From NCBI GenBank assembly GCA_948514425.1, contig CAOQYN010000012.1:1-23113 (forward strand): a stretch of 23,113 bases of DNA, given 5' to 3'. Positions within the stretch are counted from its first letter, which is position 1; each line of letters begins with the position of its first letter. A program made the position numbers and the translations under genes. Of this stretch, positions 13,730 through 20,454 are shown in pieces. The notes under the pieces were generated by a model, which did no database searches, had not been told where the DNA came from, and saw only the letters and a list, made by a program, of their open reading frames with translations. The stretch is from an uncultured Candidatus Saccharibacteria bacterium. Its GTDB lineage: Bacteria > Patescibacteriota > Saccharimonadia > Saccharimonadales > Saccharimonadaceae.

Positions 13730-14563
13730 ATGATTATCGATCTCATTAAATACGACCTCAAATATATTTTTAAAACCGTCATGGTTTTCGCTATTCTCCT
13801 CCTGCTTAGCGCCATATTACATAACGTTACATCCTATGGTTATACTCCAACCATACTCGATGCTAATGGCAATGTTACCGGCGGAGATCCAGACGCACCA
13901 ACAATCATCCTCTTTCTTCACACCTTATTTTACAACGCCATCTACTGCTTTGCTACTGGGCTTCTTGTCAACTCCTGTATGCGAGTCTGGCAACGTTTCA
14001 AATCTAGCATGTACGGCGACGAAGCCTATCTTACCCATACACTCCCACTTTCTCGATCAACTCTTTGGGCTAGCAAATTTCTGAGCATCTTAATTACAGC
14101 ATTCAGCACAGTATTAATTCTCGCCCTTACTTGTTTTATTCTTAATCTAACCGATGGCGGCAAATACTTAATCGGTGGTATCGGAATCTCTAGTGATTGG
14201 CCACTCAACAACCTCGTCTATGCCAGTATCGTCTTCACGCAACTCATCTTCATCATGATGTCTGGCGTCTCTGGCATCATTCTCGCCAATCGCATAAAAT
14301 CCTGCAAACCCCATCCCATTCTATATGGTTTTGGATTTTACATCCTTGGGTCTTGCCTTATTCTCGTCGTATCGCAACTTCTTCAATATATCAACCCCGA
14401 CTTTCAAGCCTTATTCGGCCATACTTTCGATCCATATAGTACCTACACTGTTAGCTTTATCACCAGCATCCTCACGACCATCTCGCTATTCTACACAGCA
14501 ATCATTGCTGCCCTCTACATTATCGACCGAAAACTTCTTCGTCGCGGCATCAACCTTTATTAG
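13730..14563 (+). CDS. ABC-2 type transporter permease
   Basis: 277 aa, six predicted membrane segments at about 16-35, 58-83, 107-132, 159-186, 192-218 and 239-264, with the extracellular loop after the first segment. No soluble domain. SD AAGGA (13718-13722) lies 7 nt before the ATG. It is the membrane partner of the preceding ATPase. The segment MYGDEAYLTHTLPLSRSTLW, between membrane segments 2 and 3, is the coupling-helix region typical of this family. Confidence 0.87.
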   Translation: MIIDLIKYDLKYIFKTVMVFAILLLLSAILHNVTSYGYTPTILDANGNVTGGDPDAPTIILFLHTLFYNAIYCFATGLLVNSCMRVWQRFKSSMYGDEAYLTHTLPLSRSTLWASKFLSILITAFSTVLILALTCFILNLTDGGKYLIGGIGISSDWPLNNLVYASIVFTQLIFIMMSGVSGIILANRIKSCKPHPILYGFGFYILGSCLILVVSQLLQYINPDFQALFGHTFDPYSTYTVSFITSILTTISLFYTAIIAALYIIDRKLLRRGINLY

Positions 14564-14576
14564 GCTTTTAAAAACG

Positions 14577-14588
14577 CCCCCCCCCCCC
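14577..14588. repeat. 12-C homopolymer tract upstream of the NatA-like gene promoter
   Basis: Twelve consecutive C's, followed directly by ATGATATAAT, the extended -10 of the next operon. The tract occupies most of the region where the -35/-10 spacer would be. Such tracts change length by polymerase slippage. Confidence 0.85.
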
Positions 14589-14589
14589 A

Positions 14590-14637
14590 TGATATAATAC
14601 ATATAATACATACAATAATTACTATCGAAAGGAACAT
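14590..14637 (+). promoter_or_regulatory. Extended -10 promoter with tandem TATAATACA repeats and SD leader for natAB-like operon
   Basis: TG (14590-14591), A, TATAAT (14593-14598). TATAATACA occurs at 14593-14601 and 14602-14610, followed by TACAATAAT (14611-14619), making three -10-like boxes 9 bp apart. A leader of about 30 nt ends in AAAGGA (14628-14633), 4 nt from ATG 14638. TAATACA is also the half-site of the inverted repeat at 12550-12573. Confidence 0.65.
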
Positions 14638-15525
14638 ATGTCTGGACTAGTTTTGAAAGATGTTTCGAAATCCTTCGCCGGCAAACTCGTCGTCGACCGC
14701 ATCTCGTTCACCCTCGAAAAGCCTGGAGTTTATGGTCTCCTCGGCACCAATGGTGCTGGCAAAACCACCACAATTCGCATGCTACTTGGCATCATCACCA
14801 AAGACAGTGGCGAAATCACCTGGAATGGGAATCCCGTTGACCGCAAAATTGTCAATTTCGGCTACCTACCAGAAGAACGCGGAGTCTACCCTAAAATCAA
14901 AATCATTGACCAGCTACTCTACTTCGCCGAACTCAAAGGCATCGACAAGACGTCCGCTCTAGCCTCCGCTCAAAAGTGGGCCAAACGGCTCAAAGTTGAG
15001 GAATATCTCAACCTCCCTGCCGAAAAACTTTCCAAAGGGAATCAACAAAAAATTCAATTCCTCACCGCCATCATTCATAATCCCGATCTCGTCGTGCTTG
15101 ACGAGCCTTTCAGTGGCCTTGATCCGGTCAATACTGAAATCCTAAAATCCATCATTATCGACTTGGTCCGTGACGGAAAATATATCATTATGTCCGCACA
15201 TCAAATGCCGACTATTGAAGAATTTTGCAGCGACATTCTAATTATGAGTCGCGGCAAAACTGTCCTTCAAGGTAATCTCCGCGAAATTAAGGCCCACTAC
15301 CCCGCAAACCGAGTTCATATCGATACCAACCAAGATATTACAAAATATCTCAAAAATTTCGAAATCGAAAACGCACACGACTTCAAATATATTATCAAAC
15401 TTAAAAACGAGAGTTCCGCGCATGAGCTACTACAAAAACTCGTTGCCGACAAAGTTAATATTGAAAAATTTGAAATCATGAAGCCAACTCTCAACGACAT
15501 CTTTATTGAGAAAGTAGGAGCCTAA
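14638..15525 (+). CDS. ABC exporter ATP-binding protein, NatA/YhaQ type
   Basis: 295 aa. Walker A GTNGAGKTT (36-44), signature LSKGNQQK (131-138), Walker B LVVLDEP (151-157), H-loop SAHQMPTIEEF. A C-terminal extension of about 80 residues (from about 217) matches the DUF4162-like tail of NatA/YhaQ-type exporters. It forms a transporter with the next gene, whose ATG follows the stop by one base. A sodium or drug efflux role is known for relatives; the substrate here is undetermined. Confidence 0.92.
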   Translation: MSGLVLKDVSKSFAGKLVVDRISFTLEKPGVYGLLGTNGAGKTTTIRMLLGIITKDSGEITWNGNPVDRKIVNFGYLPEERGVYPKIKIIDQLLYFAELKGIDKTSALASAQKWAKRLKVEEYLNLPAEKLSKGNQQKIQFLTAIIHNPDLVVLDEPFSGLDPVNTEILKSIIIDLVRDGKYIIMSAHQMPTIEEFCSDILIMSRGKTVLQGNLREIKAHYPANRVHIDTNQDITKYLKNFEIENAHDFKYIIKLKNESSAHELLQKLVADKVNIEKFEIMKPTLNDIFIEKVGA

Positions 15526-15526
15526 T

Positions 15527-16753
15527 ATGAATAATATCAAAGATATTTTTACCGTTGCCAAATTCACCATGCGCGACATGATCAACCGCAAATCCTTCCG
15601 CATCTCGACAATCATCATCCTCATCCTCATCATTGTCGGTTTTAATGTTCCAAACCTCCTTCAACAATTCGCCAGCCCGAACACCGATACGATTCTCTTT
15701 GTTGATCGTGATGATATTTTTGCCGGTAATCTTAACACCCTCAAAACTAATTCCGAGCTCGACTATCAAGCCGAAATCAGCTACGACGACGATGAGACCA
15801 TCAAACAAAAAATCGAAAATGACGAAATAAATTCCGCATTCGTCATCGAAAAAACTAATTCTCAACCCAAAATTCGCTACATCGTCAAAAATGCCGCTAC
15901 AGTCTCCGCACCTCAGGCTATCATAGACCAACTAAATTCTCTTTATAGTACAACTCAGCTCAGTAAACTTGGTCTGAGCGAAAAACAACTCGCCACACTT
16001 ACCCCCAATTTCGATTTTACAATCGAGCAAACCGAATCTGAAGTTATTGGCGGCAATATCTCCGTCATGATGATTCTATCTTGCGTGCTGTTCTTTGCAA
16101 TTTATTTCTGCGCCTTTCAAGTTTCCAGTTCTATCACTGTTGAAAAAACTTCCAAGATTATCGAAACTTTAGTCACCTCAACTAACCCGCGCAGCATCAT
16201 TCTAGGCAAAACGATCGGTATCGGACTCGTTGGACTTGGGCAAATGCTACTTTTTGTCATCGTCGCAATCTTTAGTGCGTGCACTTTTCTAGATTCGGAA
16301 CTACTCAATGCCATGCTCGATCTTTCCAACTTTACACCCTATCTCGCCATCATTACAATCGTCTATTTCATTCTCGGATATTTCGTCTACGCTCTTGCTT
16401 ACGCTGTAACTGGAGCTACCGTTAGCAAGCCCGAAGATATTCAATCTGCTAATACTCCAGTCGTAATCCTAACGATAGTTGGATTTTATCTCGCCTATTT
16501 CACCCTCATGAACCCGACTGGAGATCTCAATATTGCCGCCTCACTCTTGCCAATCTCTTCGCCTTTCTGTATGCCACTTCGTGTTATGATGGGCGTCGCC
16601 AGCGTCTGGGAAGTCCGCACGTCTATTATTATCCTCATCGTCACCTGCATCGTTGTTGCACAGATTGCTATCAAAATCTACAGCACCGCCATTCTCAACT
16701 ATGGCAACCAACGCGGCATCAGAAACCTCTTCAAAATGTACAAGGAAAAATAG
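15527..16753 (+). CDS. ABC-2 permease, NatB/YhaP type
   Basis: 408 aa. One membrane segment at about 24-43, a large extracytoplasmic domain at about 44-175, and a cluster of five or so membrane segments from 180 to 395. This is the NatB/YhaP layout. The cytoplasmic coupling region EKTSKIIETLVTSTNPRSII is typical. The SD TAGGAG (15515-15520) lies within the end of the upstream ATPase gene. The DUF1653 gene starts immediately after the stop (TAGATG), so all three are one unit. Confidence 0.92.
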   Translation: MNNIKDIFTVAKFTMRDMINRKSFRISTIIILILIIVGFNVPNLLQQFASPNTDTILFVDRDDIFAGNLNTLKTNSELDYQAEISYDDDETIKQKIENDEINSAFVIEKTNSQPKIRYIVKNAATVSAPQAIIDQLNSLYSTTQLSKLGLSEKQLATLTPNFDFTIEQTESEVIGGNISVMMILSCVLFFAIYFCAFQVSSSITVEKTSKIIETLVTSTNPRSIILGKTIGIGLVGLGQMLLFVIVAIFSACTFLDSELLNAMLDLSNFTPYLAIITIVYFILGYFVYALAYAVTGATVSKPEDIQSANTPVVILTIVGFYLAYFTLMNPTGDLNIAASLLPISSPFCMPLRVMMGVASVWEVRTSIIILIVTCIVVAQIAIKIYSTAILNYGNQRGIRNLFKMYKEK

Positions 16754-17020
16754 ATGAACCAACTTGTTATCCATGGCATCTATCGTCATTACAAAGGCGA
16801 CTATTACATCGTCGAGGACATTGCCACCCATAGCGAAACAGGGGAAGAACTCGTCATCTATCGTGGGCTCTACGACGGCAAGAAGTTCGGACAACATCAT
16901 CTCTGCGCCCGACCCAAAGATATGTTTCTTGAAGAAATTGCTCCCGAATTATGTCCACAAAACCGTATCCAAAAGTATCGTTTTGAGCTACAAAATATCA
17001 AAAGCGTCGCCGAACACTAA
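16754..17020 (+). CDS. DUF1653 domain protein
   Basis: 88 aa. The DUF1653 core is at about 7-55: GIYRHYKGDYYIVEDIATHS, then EELVIYRGLYDGKKFG and RPKDMFLEEI, followed by a short tail. The family is a small β-barrel-like domain of unknown biochemical role, sometimes linked to nucleotide pools or to other domains. The ATG abuts the TAG of the permease and the likely SD AAGGAAA is inside the permease's last codons. It is probably co-transcribed with the exporter. Confidence 0.9.
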   Translation: MNQLVIHGIYRHYKGDYYIVEDIATHSETGEELVIYRGLYDGKKFGQHHLCARPKDMFLEEIAPELCPQNRIQKYRFELQNIKSVAEH

Positions 17021-17035
17021 AATTACATGTAATTT
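17020..17035. repeat. 16-bp perfect palindrome between convergent genes
   Basis: AAATTACATGTAATTT is its own reverse complement and starts on the last base of the DUF1653 stop codon. It lacks a loop and a T-run, so it is a poor intrinsic terminator; a protein-binding site is possible. Confidence 0.55.
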
Positions 17036-17114
17036 CGCATGTACCCGGCTAAACTTTCCGTCCGCTGGCTTCTTTTTCAAGAACAATTTTGCCTTCGCTA
17101 AATCCAAATTCGGA

Positions 17115-17927
17115 TTACAGTTTTCCATTTTTCCTCCATTCATAGCTCGCCACCCTTAGCGCCGGGTATAGAGTTTTGCTTTTATCATATTTTCTCGTTT
17201 CAGCCCTCAACTCCTCATATTCTCCATGGCTTAATACTACTTTTTCTTGAACATCATACAATCTACAAAAATCGCCCTCATCGATTACTAAATTTTCCGT
17301 CAGATCCACCACTTTACCGCCCGGAATCAAAACCACCGAATGATAATAATCTTCCACCAAATTCTTTCGGCATATCATTGTCATTATTTTGTACTCTGCA
17401 TTACTTTCAAACAATTTCTCTGACACCTCATGACACCCACCCTTCAAACCTTTACTTCGTAAAATCTTCTCCACAGTTTTATTTTGATAGTCAAAATGTT
17501 CATCCGCCTTGCTAAAATCAAAATTTCCAACGCCAGTCTTCAACGTAGAATTTTTACCCTCCACCACTAAGTCATCTACTACTCCGCTCCTTACCATCAC
17601 CTCCAAAATAAAATCCAGATTATCTAGCTCCATCGCCACACTCAAAATCGTCGAAGCCACCATCTCTTGCTCAAATTTTTCTATACTCAGTCCAAACTTT
17701 TCCAACCCCACATATAGCAACTCTTTATGTACGCCAAACAGCCAAAATTTCAATTTCGCAAAAAGTTCCAAATCATCATTAGTTCTATATAATTCATGCA
17801 AATTCTGTTTCAATCCGTCGCCCAGAAAACCAATCAGCAAACATAGACGTCCTCTCGCCTCATCATACCACTCAACCTCTTTTTGATCCACGATCCGTGA
17901 TAAATCCAATTCTTCTGTCTTCCTCAT
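17115..17927 (-). CDS. Unknown protein with papain/transglutaminase-like Cys-His-Asp pattern
   Basis: 270 aa, not recognised. The N-terminal 150 residues are helical and acidic. The C-terminal half has GGCHEVSEKLF (Cys165 at a helix start), DYYHSVVLIPGGKVVDLTEN (His196 on a strand, Asp208 and Asn212 on the next). That order and spacing match papain-fold or transglutaminase-like cysteine hydrolases. No signal peptide. Codon use (AGG, GAG, TTG, AAG) is unlike the C-ending codons of neighbours, suggesting transfer or low expression. The frame continues 21 coding-like codons after the TAA (see findings). The start is set by a TATAAT ending 6 nt upstream, shared with the divergent polymerase gene. 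Confidence 0.7.
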   Translation of the reverse strand: MRKTEELDLSRIVDQKEVEWYDEARGRLCLLIGFLGDGLKQNLHELYRTNDDLELFAKLKFWLFGVHKELLYVGLEKFGLSIEKFEQEMVASTILSVAMELDNLDFILEVMVRSGVVDDLVVEGKNSTLKTGVGNFDFSKADEHFDYQNKTVEKILRSKGLKGGCHEVSEKLFESNAEYKIMTMICRKNLVEDYYHSVVLIPGGKVVDLTENLVIDEGDFCRLYDVQEKVVLSHGEYEELRAETRKYDKSKTLYPALRVASYEWRKNGKL

Positions 17928-17948
17928 ATTTTTATTATAATATATTGC
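17928..17948. promoter_or_regulatory. Symmetric bidirectional -10 between two divergent leaderless genes
   Basis: ATTATAAT (17934-17941) contains TATAAT on both strands: plus 17936-17941, 7 nt before the polymerase ATG (17949), and minus 17939-17934, 6 nt before the other gene's ATG (17927). The whole intergenic gap is 21 bp. Any -35 for one gene would lie inside the other's coding start; none is obvious. Confidence 0.75.
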
Positions 17949-19427
17949 ATGGGAAAAGTTTACGCCGCAATCGATCTTAAATCTTTTTACGCTTCGGTCG
18001 AATGCAACGAGCGCGGTCTCGACCCACTCACAACCAATCTCGTCGTCGCTGACGCATCCCGTACAGACAAAACTATCTGCCTTGCCGTCTCGCCTTCACT
18101 TAAGTCTTATGGTATCTCTGGACGCGCTAGACTTTTCCAAGTAAACTCCAAAGTTCGCGAAGTTAACATGTTGCGCAAAACCAAAGCTCCGCTTGGAATT
18201 TTCCTTGGCAAATCCGCCAACAATGAAAAGTTGCAAAAGAATCCCAATCTCGCACTCGATTTTATTATTGCTACTCCACGCATGCAATACTATCTTAACT
18301 ATAGCTCCAAAATCTACAACATTTACCTTCGACATCTCGCACCAGAAGACATTTTTGCCTACTCTATCGACGAAGTCTTTTGCGATCTCACCAGCTATCT
18401 TAAAACCAGCAAACTATCTCCTGCGGATTTTGTAACCCGCATTATTACCGAAGTAGAGCAGGAGACTGGCATCACCGCCACTGCTGGTATCGGCAACAAC
18501 ATGTTTCTCGCCAAAGTAGCTATGGATATTCTCGCCAAACATGCCGAACCAAACTCCGCCGGAGTTCGCATTGCCGAACTCAACGAAATTAGTTTTCGCG
18601 AAAAACTTTGGCATCATCAGCCAATCACGGATTTTTGGCGCGTTGGCCGCGGCTACGCTAAGAGACTTGCTGCTCACGATATGCATACTATGGGCGATAT
18701 TGCCCGTTGTTCTATCGAAAACGAAGATCTACTCTATGGCCTCTTCGGTGTTAACGCCGAATTACTTATCGACCATAGCTGGGGGTGGGAATGTGTCGGT
18801 ATTAAGGATGTCAAGCAGCACCGTCCCGAGCATCAAAGCCTTAGCTCCGGCCAAGTCCTTGCTGAACCCTATACGTTTCAAAAAGCCGAGACCATCATTA
18901 AAGAAATGTCTGAAAGCCTCTCTCTTGAACTCGTCCAGAAAGGTCTCGTCACCAATCACATCGTTCTGGTAGTTGAATACGATCGCGAAAATCGCTCACA
19001 AACTTCCGTCATCGATCGCTACAACCGACGCGTTCCTAAGCCCGCACAGGGAACCCTCATCCTCGATCAATACACCGCCTCGACCAGGAGAATTACCGCA
19101 GAATTTCTTGAACTCTATCATACAAAGATAAACCCTAGCTTCACTATTCGTAAAATTACCCTCGCCGCCAACAATCTTCTACCCGAATTCGCCGCAACAA
19201 ATCCCAAACCCAATCTTACCCAAACCAATTTCTTTACCAATTACGCCGACCTCGAAAAACAAACTCTCATTGACCGCGAAAATCAGCGCAAAGAAAAACA
19301 AGTTCAGCAAGCCATCCTCAAAATTCGCGCTCGCTATGGCAAAAACGCCATTTTGCGGGGAATCAACTTTGAGGATGGAGCGACTGGCAAAAATCGCCAT
19401 CGGCAAATCGGAGGACACCGAGCATGA
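17949..19427 (+). CDS. Y-family DNA polymerase (UmuC/UvrX-like translesion polymerase)
   Basis: 492 aa. Catalytic acids D9 (AAIDLKSFYASVE), D141 and E142 (YSIDEVFCDLT); steric gate probably Y14. The palm/fingers segment DASRTDKTICLAVSPSLKSYG is typical of the Firmicute-type UmuC/UvrX proteins. The thumb/HhH part includes GIGNNMFLAKVAMDILAKH (176-194). The little-finger domain and a basic, Lys/Arg-rich tail follow. It copies damaged DNA with low fidelity. The stop TGA overlaps the next ATG (ATGA), coupling it to the YolD-like gene, as in the Bacillus yqjW-yqjX and uvrX-yolD pairs. No LexA box is obvious in the 21-bp promoter gap. Confidence 0.93.
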   Translation: MGKVYAAIDLKSFYASVECNERGLDPLTTNLVVADASRTDKTICLAVSPSLKSYGISGRARLFQVNSKVREVNMLRKTKAPLGIFLGKSANNEKLQKNPNLALDFIIATPRMQYYLNYSSKIYNIYLRHLAPEDIFAYSIDEVFCDLTSYLKTSKLSPADFVTRIITEVEQETGITATAGIGNNMFLAKVAMDILAKHAEPNSAGVRIAELNEISFREKLWHHQPITDFWRVGRGYAKRLAAHDMHTMGDIARCSIENEDLLYGLFGVNAELLIDHSWGWECVGIKDVKQHRPEHQSLSSGQVLAEPYTFQKAETIIKEMSESLSLELVQKGLVTNHIVLVVEYDRENRSQTSVIDRYNRRVPKPAQGTLILDQYTASTRRITAEFLELYHTKINPSFTIRKITLAANNLLPEFAATNPKPNLTQTNFFTNYADLEKQTLIDRENQRKEKQVQQAILKIRARYGKNAILRGINFEDGATGKNRHRQIGGHRA

Positions 19428-19633
19428 ATAATGATTATTCTGACATCGTACATTTGCCACGCCGTATATCAGCCAAACACCAACCAATGAGTATTGATAG
19501 TCGCGCCGCCCAATTCGCACCCTACGCCGCCCTCGTCGGCCATAAAGATATCGTCGCACAAAACGAAGACCATGCCTCTACAAAAACTGATCTGGATCAT
19601 ACTATCGAGTTAATCCCTACCGACGAAACTTAA
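19424..19633 (+). CDS. YolD-like small protein
   Basis: 69 aa. YSDIVHLPRRISAKHQPMS and DSRAAQFAPYAALVGH match the N-terminal signature of YolD-like proteins, which occur beside Y-family polymerases in Firmicutes and are suspected UmuD-like accessory factors; their mechanism is not settled. The usual C-terminal half is shortened here. It starts inside the polymerase stop codon (ATGA overlap), so translation is coupled. Confidence 0.85.
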   Translation: MNNDYSDIVHLPRRISAKHQPMSIDSRAAQFAPYAALVGHKDIVAQNEDHASTKTDLDHTIELIPTDET

Positions 19634-19650
19634 CATTTTCTATCAACCTA

Positions 19651-19665
19651 TGCTAATATATTAGT
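19651..19665 (+). promoter_or_regulatory. Extended -10 promoter abutting the 19666 gene
   Basis: TG (19651-19652), C, TAATAT (19654-19659), then 6 nt to ATG 19666. CTAATATATTAG (19653-19664) is a perfect 12-bp palindrome over the -10. Leaderless start predicted. Confidence 0.55.
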
Positions 19666-20454
19666 ATGAGCGAAATGCAAAACCAATCGAATTCTAATCC
19701 TACCAATCCGATCACTTCTAACTCCAATCCTGCCCAGAACGAAAACCCTAAACCCACCTTAACTGTCCCCGCAACCCCACCTCAGTCTCAACCCACCCAA
19801 ACCACCAATACTACGCCCAAGGTGGCTTTCCATTCTTCAGCAGTCCACCGTCCGACCGCCCAGACAAAAGATTACTTTGCCGAACAGAATCAACAAGCCC
19901 AAGCCAAAAAACAAGTTAACTCCAAAAAAATCAAATTGTCCCTAATCATTATCTGTAGCATTTTGGGCGTAGCGGTAATAGGTGGGATAATTTGGCTACT
20001 CATAGTCAATCTTCTCCCAAAGCAAAAAGCCCCAACAGCAACTCCAGAAGAAATTCAGAATACTGTCACCACCACCTACGATGAGGCTTTCGATAAAGCG
20101 ATGGATTCAGTTACCGACGGAAACGACACCTCAACTATCGGACCAACGAACGAAACTATTGACGAAGCAACCGAAATCTACAACCAAGCAATCAGTAACG
20201 CTGGAACCGATACAGCGTTATTAAACGAACTCCGTTTGTCACAAATGGCGCTCTATATCATGACTGGTGAACGATACGATGAAATCATTCGTATCGGATC
20301 TGAAATTAACCCTAACGATCTATCTCTCGAGAACAGAAAAAAATATTACAGCTACTTAGCAGAAGCTCATTGGGCACTAGGAAATCATGATGAGACGTAT
20401 CGCTACTACGACATAATTTTTGAGTTACCAGGAGGAGAACCATATGGTGGTTAA
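19666..20454 (+). CDS. Single-pass membrane protein with Pro/Thr/Asn-rich N-terminus and TPR-like C-terminus
   Basis: 262 aa. Residues 1-80 are low-complexity and rich in N, P, Q and T. A basic stretch (KKQVNSKKIK) precedes one membrane helix at about 91-114, giving an N-in topology. The outer part has helical hairpins resembling tetratricopeptide repeats (about 163-255; KKYYSYLAEAHWALGNHDET is the clearest unit). Family unknown. The last 11 nt overlap the start of the large secreted protein, so the two are probably made together, and the TPR-like region may hold or help export that partner (inference). Confidence 0.75.
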   Translation: MSEMQNQSNSNPTNPITSNSNPAQNENPKPTLTVPATPPQSQPTQTTNTTPKVAFHSSAVHRPTAQTKDYFAEQNQQAQAKKQVNSKKIKLSLIIICSILGVAVIGGIIWLLIVNLLPKQKAPTATPEEIQNTVTTTYDEAFDKAMDSVTDGNDTSTIGPTNETIDEATEIYNQAISNAGTDTALLNELRLSQMALYIMTGERYDEIIRIGSEINPNDLSLENRKKYYSYLAEAHWALGNHDETYRYYDIIFELPGGEPYGG

